This document shows, piece after piece, positions 45,954 to 55,109 of a stretch of 64,000 nt of DNA (its first letter is position 1; each line of letters starts with the position of its first letter). Position numbers and translations under genes: made by a program. This DNA is from Gordonia sihwensis NBRC 108236. Its GTDB lineage: Bacteria; Actinomycetota; Actinomycetes; Mycobacteriales; Mycobacteriaceae. A model generated the notes under the pieces. It did not search any database. It was not told the origin of the DNA and saw only the letters and a program-made list of their open reading frames with translations. The stretch covers positions 124,001 through 188,000 of the forward strand of contig NZ_BANU01000001.1 of assembly GCF_000333035.1 (NCBI RefSeq). The letters run 5' to 3'.

Positions 45954-45988
45954 ACTTCGGAGCAGAGTTCGGCTCCCGACTCCGAAGT
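45954..45988. promoter_or_regulatory. Dyad in the mce operon upstream region
   Basis: ACTTCGGAG at 45954-45962 and CTCCGAAGT at 45980-45988 form a perfect 9-bp inverted repeat with a 17-nt loop, about 135-170 bp before the mceG start. The whole 419-bp stretch from the rplL terminator to mceG has no convincing gene. Its front part is GC-rich and repetitive in G, and it must carry the mce promoter, which I could not fix. The dyad may be a regulator site or a leader hairpin. Confidence 0.45.
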
Positions 45989-46122
45989 GTGACTTGAACC
46001 TCTGGTGCGTTAGAGTGACCGCAGCCACAGCCGTCCCAGGTCGGTGGCTGCGAAGACTCTGTAGGGGGAGCGAGGCGCCTCGCCTCACCTACGTGGTACC
46101 TAGAAAGGTCTGGAGGAACACT

Positions 46123-47343
46123 GTGGGTGTTGAGGTCAAGGTCGAGGGACTGACGAAGTCGTTCGGCTCACAGAACATCTGGCGAGATGTCTCGCTGACG
46201 CTGCCCGCCGGAGAGGTCAACGCCCTGCTCGGTCCGTCCGGTACCGGTAAATCGGTCTTCCTCAAGACGCTGATCGGCCTGCTGCATCCCGAGCAGGGCT
46301 CGGTCATCATCGACGGCACCGACATCACCGAGTGCTCCGCCAAGGAACTCTACGAGATCCGCAAGCTGTTCGGTGTCCTGTTCCAGGACGGCGCCCTGTT
46401 CGGCTCGATGACGCTCTACGACAACATCGCCTTCCCGCTTCGTGAACACACGAAGAAGAAGGAAGACGAGATCCGCCGCATCGTCATGGAGAAGGTGGAG
46501 CTGGTCGGTCTCGCGGGCGCCGAGGGCAAGCTTCCCGGTGAGATCTCGGGCGGTATGCGCAAGCGCGCCGGCCTGGCCCGCGCACTGGTCCTGGACCCGG
46601 AGATCATCCTCTGCGACGAGCCGGACTCGGGTCTCGACCCGGTGCGAACCGCATACATCTCGCAGCTGCTGATCGACATCAACGCCGAGATCGACGCCAC
46701 GATCCTCATCGTCACGCACAACATCAACATCGCCCGCACCATTCCGGACAACATCGGCATGCTGTTCCGCAAGGAACTCGTCATGTTCGGCCCGCGCGAG
46801 CAGCTGCTCACCTCGGAGCAGCCGGTGGTCAAGCAGTTCCTCTCCGGCGACCGGTTCGGTCCCATCGGCATGTCCGAGGAGAAGGACGAGGCGGTCGCGG
46901 CGGCGGAGGCGGCAATGCAGGCCGCGGGTATCTCCGGCGGCGGCACCAAGGACGACTTCTCTGAGATCATCGCGCAGGTGCAGCCGAACCCCGGCATGCC
47001 GGTGCGCAAGGCGGCCATCCGCCACCGCGCGAACGTGCTGGCCATGCTGCCCTCGCTGCCGGAGAACGCTCAGGCCGCGATCCGCGCGTCGATCGCCGAG
47101 GAGGACGAGCGCGCCGCGCAGTCCCCCGAGTCCGTTGCCACGCTCGTGGCCCTCGCCAACACCGACTTCAGCGACCCCGCGGCAGTACAGGCCGCGCAGG
47201 ACCAGGCTGACACCCAGGTGATCGAACGTCCGACCGACGTTCTCGCCACCGCGGCTGACGATGCTCAGACGCAACCGATCGATACCGCTGCGATCGAGAC
47301 CGCCGTCAACCAGTCTGATGGACAGGGGAGTACCCAGGCATGA
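46123..47343 (+). CDS. mceG: Mce lipid importer ATPase MceG (Mkl/MlaF-like)
   Basis: A 406-residue ABC ATPase. Walker A GPSGTGKS is at 37-44, the signature SGGMRKRAGLARALV near 142-156, Walker B IILCDEPDSGLDPV near 162-175. Residues after about 255 form a regulatory tail rich in Glu, Ala and Gln that includes RKAAIRHRANVLAMLPSLPENAQ, known in Mkl proteins. GTG at 46123 follows GGAGG (46112-46116); the earlier in-frame start has no ribosome site and an unrelated N-terminus. It drives the YrbE permease pair whose first gene overlaps its stop by 4 bp. In M. tuberculosis the Mkl gene (Rv0655) stands alone at this locus. Confidence 0.95.
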   Translation: MGVEVKVEGLTKSFGSQNIWRDVSLTLPAGEVNALLGPSGTGKSVFLKTLIGLLHPEQGSVIIDGTDITECSAKELYEIRKLFGVLFQDGALFGSMTLYDNIAFPLREHTKKKEDEIRRIVMEKVELVGLAGAEGKLPGEISGGMRKRAGLARALVLDPEIILCDEPDSGLDPVRTAYISQLLIDINAEIDATILIVTHNINIARTIPDNIGMLFRKELVMFGPREQLLTSEQPVVKQFLSGDRFGPIGMSEEKDEAVAAAEAAMQAAGISGGGTKDDFSEIIAQVQPNPGMPVRKAAIRHRANVLAMLPSLPENAQAAIRASIAEEDERAAQSPESVATLVALANTDFSDPAAVQAAQDQADTQVIERPTDVLATAADDAQTQPIDTAAIETAVNQSDGQGSTQA

Positions 47344-48146
47344 CGAGTGCCACCTCGCGTGGCGTCGACAAACTGGCGAAGGCCGGTGAGGGCGCGCTTG
47401 CCCAAACCGGCAATATCGTCCAGTTGTTCGTCGACGTCGCCCGCCAGCTTTTCGTGCGGCCTTTCCAGTTGCGCGAATTCATTCAGCAGGCCTGGTTCAT
47501 CGCCAGCGTCACGATTCTGCCGACCGCGCTCATCGCGATTCCGTTCGGCGCCATCGTCTCGCTGCAGACCGGCTCGCTGATCAAGCAGCTCGGCGCCGAG
47601 TCGTACACGGGTGCGGCGTCGGTGCTCGTCGTCGTGCAGCAGGGATCGCCGCTGGTGACCTCGCTGCTCGTCGCGGGAGCCGCTGGCTCGGCGGTCGCGG
47701 CCGATCTCGGCTCACGGACCATCCGTGAGGAGATCGACGCCATGGAGGTGCTCGGCATCAACCCGGTCCAGCGGCTGGTGGTGCCGCGCGTGCTGGCGAT
47801 GGTGCTCGTCGCAGTCCTGCTCAACGGCCTCGTCGCCGTGGTCGGCATCGGCGGTGGCTACTTCTTCAACGTGGTCGTGCAGGGCGGTACGCCGGGTGCG
47901 TACCTCGCCTCGTTCGGCGCGCTCGCTCAGTTGCCCGACCTCTACATCTCGACGCTGAAGGCAGTGATCTTCGGTGTGATCGCGGGTGTGGTCGCGGCCT
48001 ACAAGGGCCTCAATCCGAAGGGCGGCCCGAAGGGCGTCGGTGACGCGGTGAACCAGTCCGTCGTCGTGACCTTCCTGCTGCTGTTCTTCGCCAACCTGAT
48101 CATTACTGCGGTCTTCCTGCAGATCGTTCCGCCGAAGGTAGGTTAG
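47340..48146 (+). CDS. yrbEA: Mce permease YrbEA (MlaE family)
   Basis: A 268-residue MlaE-type permease. Five or six hydrophobic segments follow an amphipathic N-terminus, with the family motif TIREEIDAMEVLGINPVQRLVVPRV in the middle and LNPKGGPKGVGDAVNQSVV near the C-terminus. It overlaps the ATPase by 4 bp (ATGA) and its partner YrbEB starts 2 bp after its stop. The pair forms the membrane core of the lipid importer. Confidence 0.95.
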   Translation: MTSATSRGVDKLAKAGEGALAQTGNIVQLFVDVARQLFVRPFQLREFIQQAWFIASVTILPTALIAIPFGAIVSLQTGSLIKQLGAESYTGAASVLVVVQQGSPLVTSLLVAGAAGSAVAADLGSRTIREEIDAMEVLGINPVQRLVVPRVLAMVLVAVLLNGLVAVVGIGGGYFFNVVVQGGTPGAYLASFGALAQLPDLYISTLKAVIFGVIAGVVAAYKGLNPKGGPKGVGDAVNQSVVVTFLLLFFANLIITAVFLQIVPPKVG

Positions 48147-48148
48147 TG

Positions 48149-49021
48149 ATGACTCGTGGTGTGACGATCGCCAAGAGCCGGCCGGAGTACCTGCTCTACG
48201 AGACCCGCAAGCAGCTCGGGCGTCCGCTCAAGCTCCTCGACGGCGCCGGCGAGCAGATGTCGTTCTATGCGCGCACGCTCGCTTGGATCCCGCGGACCCT
48301 GGTGCACTACACCCGAGAGGTGATGCGCCTGCTGGCCGAGGTCGCCTTCGGTTCGGGAGGTCTGGCCGTCATCGGCGGCACGGTCGGCGTGATGGTCCTG
48401 ATGTCGGGATTCACCGGCGTCGTGGTCGGTATGCAGGGCTACGCGGCCCTCGACCAGATCGGTTCGCAGGCACTGACCGGCTTCTTGTCGGCGTACGTGA
48501 ACACCCGTGAGGTGGCACCCCTGGTGGCCGGTCTCGCATTGTCGGCGACGGTCGGCTGCGGCTTCACCGCTCAGCTCGGCGCCATGCGGATCTCCGAGGA
48601 GATCGACGCGCTCGAGGTGATGGCGGTGCCGTCGATTCCATTCCTCGTCAGCTCCCGGGTCATCGCCGGCTTCATCGCCGTGATCCCGCTGTACGTGCTC
48701 GGCCTGATGGCCGCCTACCTCGCCTCGCGCGTGGTGAACACGGTCTTCAACGGTCAGTCGACCGGTTCGTACGACCACTACTTCAATCTGTTCCTGCCAC
48801 CCGTCGACGTCCTGTGGTCGTTCGGCAAGGTGCTGATATTCGCGTTCGTCATCATCATGATCCACTGCTACTACGGCTACTTCGCCAGCGGCGGGCCCGC
48901 CGGCGTGGGTGTGGCCGTCGGTCACGCCGTGCGAACGGCGCTGGTGCTGATCGCGGTGATGGACTTCTTCCTGGGCCTGGCGATCTGGGGTACGACCACG
49001 TCGATCCGAGTGGGAGGTTAG
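48149..49021 (+). CDS. yrbEB: Mce permease YrbEB (MlaE family)
   Basis: A 290-residue MlaE permease with the motif RISEEIDALEVMAVPSIPFLVSSRV in mid-protein and FASGGPAGVGVAVGHAVRTALV near the end. It has a longer polar N-terminus (about 55 residues) than YrbEA. ATG at 48149 is preferred; a GTG at 48146 overlaps the preceding stop. mceA begins 6 bp later. It heterodimerises with YrbEA. Confidence 0.95.
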   Translation: MTRGVTIAKSRPEYLLYETRKQLGRPLKLLDGAGEQMSFYARTLAWIPRTLVHYTREVMRLLAEVAFGSGGLAVIGGTVGVMVLMSGFTGVVVGMQGYAALDQIGSQALTGFLSAYVNTREVAPLVAGLALSATVGCGFTAQLGAMRISEEIDALEVMAVPSIPFLVSSRVIAGFIAVIPLYVLGLMAAYLASRVVNTVFNGQSTGSYDHYFNLFLPPVDVLWSFGKVLIFAFVIIMIHCYYGYFASGGPAGVGVAVGHAVRTALVLIAVMDFFLGLAIWGTTTSIRVGG

Positions 49022-49026
49022 GAAAC

Positions 49027-50343
49027 GTGGGGACGCTCAAACGCAGGCTCCTGGGCCTGTTGTTCTTCGTCGTCGTCATCGGTCTGCTGGCGGTCTCGGT
49101 GCTCAAGTTCCGGGGGACGTTCGACGACTATTCGACGGTGACGCTGCGTACGGACAACGCGGGCAACTCGCTGGTCAAGAACGCCGACGTGAAGGCCAAC
49201 GGGGTGGTCGTCGGCTCGGTGCGCAATGTGGACGTGGAGCCCGGCGGCAAGGTCAACGTCGAACTCGGCATCAATCCCGACCAGATGCACAATCTCCCCG
49301 ACGGCACCACGGCCCGGGTGCTCCCGAAGACACTGTTCGGTGAGCGGTACATCGCTCTGCAAATCCCGGAGAGCTCGGACGGCGGCACGCTGAAGGACGG
49401 ATCGGTGATCCTGACCGACCCGAAGGGCAACTCGCAGGAGGTCGAGGATCTCTTCGACGCGCTGCTCCCGGTCATCAAGGCGATCCCGCCGGAGGACCTC
49501 AACGTGACGCTGAGCGCGATCTCGCAGGCGATCGGCGGCAAGGGCCACCAGATCGGCGAGATCGTCGATCGGCTCAACACGATCTTCACGCGGGTCAACG
49601 CGAACATGACCGATCTGCAGGGCACCATCCGCGGACTGGCGTCGTTCTCGCAGACCTACTCCGAAGCGGTGCCGGACATCATCGACGCGCTCGACAACCT
49701 GCGCATCACCGGTAACACCGTGGTGGAGCGGCAGGGCGATCTTCGGTCGACCATCCAGACGCTGAGCGTGGCCGCGGTGGACACGACCAAGTTCCTCAAG
49801 GCCAACAAGAAGGACATGCTGAACCTGTTCATCGACTCCGAGCCCTTCCTGAAGGCTGCGGCGCGCCAGTCGCCGACCTTCGGCTGCATGTTCCACAACT
49901 TCGCCACGATCGTCCCGAAGGTGGGCCCGATCGTCGGCAAGGGCACCGCCAACCCCGGCGTCCACGTGAACCTGCAGTTCGTGAACCCGCGCGGCCGGTA
50001 CCTGCCCAACCAGGACGAGCCCCGGCTGCTGTGGGTGGATCCGCCCGCCCGCTGCTACGAGCCCGCAACCAACGGCCGCCCGTTCCCGCAGTACCCCGGC
50101 GGCGGTGTTCCCGACGGCTCGTACCAGCCGCCGTCGCGTAACCCGGGTCCCAAGACCTGGCCGGATCTGCCTCAGCCGCAGTTCAGCGGCACGCCGAGCG
50201 GCACCGTGTCGGAGACCGACTACCAGCGCCAGATGCAGGTGCTCTACGGGGCGTCGTCGGGTGTGAGCCCGGAGCAGGTGCCGCTGTGGGTCACCTCCAT
50301 CGGTGCCGGATCGCTGCAGGGAGCGCAGGTGACCGTCAAATGA
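49027..50343 (+). CDS. mceA: Mce family protein MceA
   Basis: A 438-residue Mce protein: membrane anchor at about residues 8-27 (LLGLLFFVVVIGLLAVSVLKF), MCE/MlaD domain at about 34-115 (VTLRTDNAGNSLVKNADVKANGVVVGSV), a long helical region (about 140-300) and a Pro/Tyr-rich C-terminus. Six such subunits form a hetero-hexameric tunnel for lipids. The GTG at 49027 is 5 bp past the yrbEB stop. MceB overlaps its stop (ATGA). Confidence 0.93.
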   Translation: MGTLKRRLLGLLFFVVVIGLLAVSVLKFRGTFDDYSTVTLRTDNAGNSLVKNADVKANGVVVGSVRNVDVEPGGKVNVELGINPDQMHNLPDGTTARVLPKTLFGERYIALQIPESSDGGTLKDGSVILTDPKGNSQEVEDLFDALLPVIKAIPPEDLNVTLSAISQAIGGKGHQIGEIVDRLNTIFTRVNANMTDLQGTIRGLASFSQTYSEAVPDIIDALDNLRITGNTVVERQGDLRSTIQTLSVAAVDTTKFLKANKKDMLNLFIDSEPFLKAAARQSPTFGCMFHNFATIVPKVGPIVGKGTANPGVHVNLQFVNPRGRYLPNQDEPRLLWVDPPARCYEPATNGRPFPQYPGGGVPDGSYQPPSRNPGPKTWPDLPQPQFSGTPSGTVSETDYQRQMQVLYGASSGVSPEQVPLWVTSIGAGSLQGAQVTVK

Positions 50344-51425
50344 GAGGCGTCGTCGCACCCCTGGTGAAGCTGATCATCTTCGCCCTCATCACGATCTTCG
50401 CCACCGCGATGCTCGGTCTGACCATCGCCAACGCCGGCTCCGGCGGCAAGGCGAGCTTCAAAGCCGTGTTCGACGACGCGGCCATGCTGAACCCCGGCGA
50501 CGATGTGCGCATCGCGGGCGTCCGCGTCGGCCAGGTCGAGAGCGTGGAGATCACCGACCGCAACAAGGCGCTCGTCGGATTCAGCGCCGACCGTGATCGG
50601 CTGCCCAAGGGCACCCAGCTGTTCATCCGGTACCGCAACCTGACGGGACTGCGTTACATGGCGCTGGAGAAGGGGCCCGGGTCGGCGAACGACACCGTCG
50701 GCGCCGGATACACCTTCACCAACTCGCCCACGCATCAGAGCACGCACGACGCGGTGAACCTGACCGAGCTGTTCAACGGCTTCCGTCCGCTGTTCAAGCA
50801 GATCACCCCGGAGGACATCAACAAGCTCGCCGAGACCATGATCAAGGTCTTCCAGGGCGACATGGACACCACCATCGGCGACCTGATCAGCGACACCGCT
50901 GGACTCACCAACGCCCTGGCCGACAAGGACAAGGTGATCGGAGAGATGATCACCAACCTGACCAAGGTGCTCAACACGGTGAACCGGAACGACGACCAGT
51001 TCACCAGCCTCCTGGTGAACACCGAGAAGCTCATCACCGGGCTCGCGGCTCAGCGCGGGTCGGTGGGATCGGCGATCACGTCGGTGTCGAACCTGACCAC
51101 GGTGACCGGTTCGATCCTGAGCAAGACGCGACCGGCCATCCAGGGCGACATCGCGGGGATCAAGTCGCTGTCGGACCAGCTGAACTCGCGCGATGACGAC
51201 ATCGAGAAGGCGCTGACCAACCTTCCGGTCAAGCTGCAGAAGATCGGCCGGGCCGCGACCTTCGGCTCCTGGTTCCAGTTCTATCTGTGCGGCATCGACG
51301 TCGTCGCGGGCAACGGTAAGTCCACCCTGCTGACGCAGCCGGTGGTGCCGCTGCCGAACATCAACCACGTCCTCTACACCAGCGCCGCCACGCGATGCTG
51401 GCGCGACATGAAGCCCGGGGGGTGA
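50340..51425 (+). CDS. mceB: Mce family protein MceB
   Basis: A 361-residue protein with the anchor near residues 6-28, the MCE domain (FKAVFDDAAMLNPGDDVRIAGVRVGQVESVEI), a helical stretch through residue about 330, and a cysteine-bearing CGID...CWRD ending that is typical of MceB. It overlaps mceA by 4 bp; the next start lies 2 bp after its stop. Confidence 0.93.
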   Translation: MRGVVAPLVKLIIFALITIFATAMLGLTIANAGSGGKASFKAVFDDAAMLNPGDDVRIAGVRVGQVESVEITDRNKALVGFSADRDRLPKGTQLFIRYRNLTGLRYMALEKGPGSANDTVGAGYTFTNSPTHQSTHDAVNLTELFNGFRPLFKQITPEDINKLAETMIKVFQGDMDTTIGDLISDTAGLTNALADKDKVIGEMITNLTKVLNTVNRNDDQFTSLLVNTEKLITGLAAQRGSVGSAITSVSNLTTVTGSILSKTRPAIQGDIAGIKSLSDQLNSRDDDIEKALTNLPVKLQKIGRAATFGSWFQFYLCGIDVVAGNGKSTLLTQPVVPLPNINHVLYTSAATRCWRDMKPGG

Positions 51426-51427
51426 GC

Positions 51428-52513
51428 ATGACCGACCGACAGAACACACCCGACGGGCAGCCGGAAGTTCCGACGACGCCTAAGAAGAGCCGACGGTTCG
51501 CCGGCCGACGGAGTGCGACGAGCATCGGCGCACTCGGTCTGCTGATCCTGATCATGGCCGCGGTGTCGTCCTTCTATCTGAAGGACCTGCCGCTGCTGGG
51601 CGCGGGAGCGCGCTACACCGCGCAGTTCTCCGAGGCCGCCGGGCTCAAGGCGGGCAACGAGGTCCGTGTCGCCGGCGTCAAGGTGGGCGAGGTGACCGAG
51701 GTCGCGCTCGACAACGACAAGGTCGACGTCACCTTCACCGCGAACAACACCTGGATCGGCAACCAGACGCAGGCGTCTATCCAGATCAAGACGGTGCTCG
51801 GCCAGAAGTACCTGGCGCTGAACCCGCGCGGCAGCGAACTGGCCGACCCCCGGGTCAAGCTCACCGACACGGTCGCGCCGTACGACGTCATCGAGGCCTT
51901 CGGTGACGCGGCCGATCAGATCGAGAACGTCGACACCGACGAGGTCGCGAAGTCGCTGCGAACGCTGTCGGCCGCCTTCTCCGGCACCAACGCCGACGAC
52001 ATCAACTCGTCGTTGACCGGCATCTCGCGGCTGTCGAACACGATCGCGAGCCGCGACCAGGAGGTGCAGCGGCTGCTGAAGGCGACCAAGGACGCCTCCA
52101 AGATCCTCGCGGACCGGAACGAGGAGTTCACCCGGCTGATCGCCGGCGCCGGCGTCCTGCTCAAGGAACTGAACAACCGGCAGAAGAGCATCTCGGCTCT
52201 GCTCGCGAGCACCACCACGCTGAGCAAGTCGCTCAGCGGCATCGTGAAGGACAACGAGGCGCAGATCGGTCCCGCACTCGATTCCCTCAAGGGCGTGACC
52301 GACATGCTGACCAGGCAGAACAAGAATCTGCGCGACACGATCACGTACATGGCGCCGTTCTACCGCGTCTACGCGAACGTGCTCGGCAACGGTCGCTGGT
52401 TCGAGGCGACGGTCACCAACCTGCTGCCGCCCGCACTGCCGCAGCAGAACACGACCAGGCTGCCGAACATGACTAAGAATCTGAACAACGGTGGAACGGG
52501 GGCCGGCGGATGA
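51428..52513 (+). CDS. mceC: Mce family protein MceC
   Basis: A 361-residue protein with a polar N-terminus (about 30 residues), one membrane helix (TSIGALGLLILIMAAVSSFYL), the MCE domain (YTAQFSEAAGLKAGNEVRVAGVKVGEVTEV) and a long helical C-terminal half. ATG at 51428 is chosen; a GTG at 51422 overlapping the mceB stop in GTGA style is also possible. It is coupled to mceD by a 4-bp overlap. Confidence 0.92.
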   Translation: MTDRQNTPDGQPEVPTTPKKSRRFAGRRSATSIGALGLLILIMAAVSSFYLKDLPLLGAGARYTAQFSEAAGLKAGNEVRVAGVKVGEVTEVALDNDKVDVTFTANNTWIGNQTQASIQIKTVLGQKYLALNPRGSELADPRVKLTDTVAPYDVIEAFGDAADQIENVDTDEVAKSLRTLSAAFSGTNADDINSSLTGISRLSNTIASRDQEVQRLLKATKDASKILADRNEEFTRLIAGAGVLLKELNNRQKSISALLASTTTLSKSLSGIVKDNEAQIGPALDSLKGVTDMLTRQNKNLRDTITYMAPFYRVYANVLGNGRWFEATVTNLLPPALPQQNTTRLPNMTKNLNNGGTGAGG

Positions 52514-53757
52514 CGGAGTCAGGTCAGACCTCCGGTCTGTTCAACAAGCGCAACATCGTCTACGGCGCACTCGGTCTGGTGCTCGTCCTCATCATCGCCG
52601 CAGGCGGCTGGTGGGCGTCGACCCTGATCGGCACCACCAAGGTGCACGCCACGTTCACCAGCGCGGTGGGCATCTACAAGGGCAGCGACGTCCGGGTGCT
52701 CGGCGTCGACGTCGGCAAGGTCACCGACGTGACCCCGCGCGGCGACGTGGTCGAGGTCGACATGCGGGTGAACCGCGGTGTGAAGCTCCCGGCCGATGTC
52801 AAGGCCGTGCAGATCATCCCGTCGATCGTCGCCGACCGCTACGTGCAGCTCACCCCCGCCTACTCCGGCGGGGCGCAGGCGGGAAGCGACGTGACGCTGT
52901 CGACCAAGCAGACCAAGGTGCCGGTGGAGATCGACGCGATCTACGCCAACCTTCAGAAGCTGTCGAAGTCGCTCGGACCCGAGGGCGCGAATCAGAACGG
53001 TGCCGTCACGGACTTCGTGGACGTCTTCTCGAAGAATCTGGACGGCAACGGCGCGAAGCTGGGCGAGGCGATCACGAACCTGTCCAAGGCCGCGGGAACG
53101 CTGTCCGACGGCAGCACCGACCTGATGAGCACGATCCGCAACCTGAACGTCTTCGTGGGTGCGCTGAAGGAGAACGACGCGCAGGTCCGGCAGTTCAACA
53201 GCCAGATGGCCTCGTTCAACACCTTCCTGGCCGGCGAGCGCGACCAGCTGGGCAAGGCGCTCGACAGCCTGTCGTACGCGCTGGGCGATGTCGCGACGTT
53301 CATCTCCGACAACAACGACAAGATCGGTCAGGCCGTCCGCGACCTGCAGCCGACGGGTCAGGCGCTGCTGGACAACAAGGATCACCTGCTCGAGATCCTC
53401 ACCGTCCTGCCGGTCACGATCAGTAACCTGATCAACGCCTACGACGCGGAGTCGGGCACCGTCGCGATGCGCGTCAACATCCCGGAGTTGCAGGACCCGC
53501 TGGCCGCCGGCTGCCGGTTGCTCGACTTGGGCAAGCTGCTGCCCGGCAATCCGATGGCCGTCGACTTCAGCCGCAAGCTCGCGCCGCTGGTCAACAACTG
53601 CAAGAACGTCGCCACGCAGATCACGAAGGGCGTTCTGGAACCGGTGCTGCCGGTGCTGCCCTTCGGAATCATGAGCGGTGACAAGGAGCAGAAGAACCCG
53701 GCACCGGGTACCGTCCCGGGCAATCCGGACCCGAGTCTTCCTGGAGGACAGCGATGA
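52510..53757 (+). CDS. mceD: Mce family protein MceD
   Basis: A 415-residue protein. The anchor is at about residues 17-37 (LGLVLVLIIAAGGWWASTLIG), the MCE domain at about 40-120 (VHATFTSAVGIYKGSDVRVLGVDVGKVTDV), then a helical region to about 330. The Pro/Asn-rich end (PGTVPGNPDPSLPGGQR) is like MceD of other operons. It overlaps both neighbours by 4 bp. Confidence 0.93.
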   Translation: MTESGQTSGLFNKRNIVYGALGLVLVLIIAAGGWWASTLIGTTKVHATFTSAVGIYKGSDVRVLGVDVGKVTDVTPRGDVVEVDMRVNRGVKLPADVKAVQIIPSIVADRYVQLTPAYSGGAQAGSDVTLSTKQTKVPVEIDAIYANLQKLSKSLGPEGANQNGAVTDFVDVFSKNLDGNGAKLGEAITNLSKAAGTLSDGSTDLMSTIRNLNVFVGALKENDAQVRQFNSQMASFNTFLAGERDQLGKALDSLSYALGDVATFISDNNDKIGQAVRDLQPTGQALLDNKDHLLEILTVLPVTISNLINAYDAESGTVAMRVNIPELQDPLAAGCRLLDLGKLLPGNPMAVDFSRKLAPLVNNCKNVATQITKGVLEPVLPVLPFGIMSGDKEQKNPAPGTVPGNPDPSLPGGQR

Positions 53758-55109
53758 AGGTGAAACTGTCGACGCGAGCCCGCGTCGCCGGTATGGGTGC
53801 CGCACTCGCGACCGTTCTCGCGGTGACCACCGGTTGCTCCGGTATCCAGTCGGTACCTCTGCCGGGCGGTGTGGACGTGGGGTCGAACCCGCGGACCTAC
53901 AAGGTGGTGTTCAACAACATCCTGGACCTGGTCCCGCAGTCGGTCGTGAAGATGGACGGCATTCCGGTCGGCCAGGTCACCAAGGTGGAGGTGCCCACCG
54001 GTGCCTGGGATGCGCTGGTGACGATCAAGGTCAAGAACAGCGTCGATCTCTCCGACGAGGCCTCGGCCTCGGTTCAGCAGACCAACCTGCTCGGCGAGAA
54101 GTTCGTGGCGCTGTCCGAGCCGCAGGGCGTGACGGCGCAGACGCCGCGTCAGCCCGAGTCGGAACCCATCCAATCGGACCGCACCCGCACCGTCACCGAT
54201 ATCGAGCAGTTGCTCGGCGCACTGTCGATGCTGCTCAACGGCGGCGGCATCAACCAGCTCGAGCCGATCATCACCTCACTGAACGAGGCGCTCGGCGACC
54301 GGCCGAACACGGTGCGCTCGCTGCTGAAGCAGTCGGAGAAGTTGATCGACAGCCTCAACAAGCAGCGCGACGACATCATCAGCGCGATCGACGGCGTCAG
54401 CAAGCTGTCGGCGCGTGCCAATCAACAGACGGCTCAGATCGAGCGGATCCTGAACCAACTGCCTGCGGGTGTGAAGGTGCTCGAGGAGCAGCGCCCGCAG
54501 TTCGTTGACCTGCTCACCAAGCTCGACGATCTGGGCCAGGTCGGCACCGACATCCTCGGCAAGGCGCACGATCAGATCATCACCGACCTGAAGGCGCTGC
54601 GCCCGATCCTGTCGGAGCTCGCGAAGTCGGCACAGGACGCGGTCACCGCGTTGCCGCTGATGCTGACGCATCCCTTCCCGGACGATCTGCTGCCCGGTGT
54701 GCACGGCGACTCGACCAACCTGTTCGCGACCCTCGACCTCCGGCTGCTGAATCAGCTCGAAGCGCTCGGCGTGGGACAGGGCAAGCCGGTGTACCAGGCG
54801 CCGACCGTCAGCCCGCCGAAGATCGACCCGAACAACCCGTACATCAACGGCAACGGACCCCGCTGGGGCTGGCCGACGATCTCGCTGCTTCCGCCGGCGG
54901 CCAACTCGCGGAAGGGTCCGAACACTCCTCCGTCGGGTGGCACGTACCCGATGAATCCGTCGTCGGGGACCGCCCAGAGCAAGTCGGGCCAGAAGAACTC
55001 GGTGCAGAAGAAGTCGTCGGACAAGAAGGCTCAGTACTCGCCGATGCCGTCGGGAGACGAGAACTTCCTGGACGGGCCGCTGCGGATGCTCGGAGGTGGT
55101 GACCAGTGA
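53754..55109 (+). CDS. mceE: Mce family lipoprotein MceE
   Basis: A 451-residue lipoprotein. The signal MKVKLSTRARVAGMGAALAT leads to a lipobox VTTGC with C28 as the acylated cysteine; the -3 residue is Thr rather than the usual Leu. The MCE domain spans about 48-125 (KVVFNNILDLVPQSVVKMDGIPVGQV), then helices to about 330 and a Ser/Lys-rich C-terminus (KSGQKNSVQKKSSDKK). It corresponds to LprK/LprN-type MceE. Overlaps MceD and MceF by 4 bp. Confidence 0.92.
   Translation: MKVKLSTRARVAGMGAALATVLAVTTGCSGIQSVPLPGGVDVGSNPRTYKVVFNNILDLVPQSVVKMDGIPVGQVTKVEVPTGAWDALVTIKVKNSVDLSDEASASVQQTNLLGEKFVALSEPQGVTAQTPRQPESEPIQSDRTRTVTDIEQLLGALSMLLNGGGINQLEPIITSLNEALGDRPNTVRSLLKQSEKLIDSLNKQRDDIISAIDGVSKLSARANQQTAQIERILNQLPAGVKVLEEQRPQFVDLLTKLDDLGQVGTDILGKAHDQIITDLKALRPILSELAKSAQDAVTALPLMLTHPFPDDLLPGVHGDSTNLFATLDLRLLNQLEALGVGQGKPVYQAPTVSPPKIDPNNPYINGNGPRWGWPTISLLPPAANSRKGPNTPPSGGTYPMNPSSGTAQSKSGQKNSVQKKSSDKKAQYSPMPSGDENFLDGPLRMLGGGDQ

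Noticed and set aside
45994..46122. An in-frame extension upstream of the mceG start.
   Set aside because: It has no ribosome site and encodes residues unlike Mkl; the GTG with GGAGG at 46112-46116 fits better.
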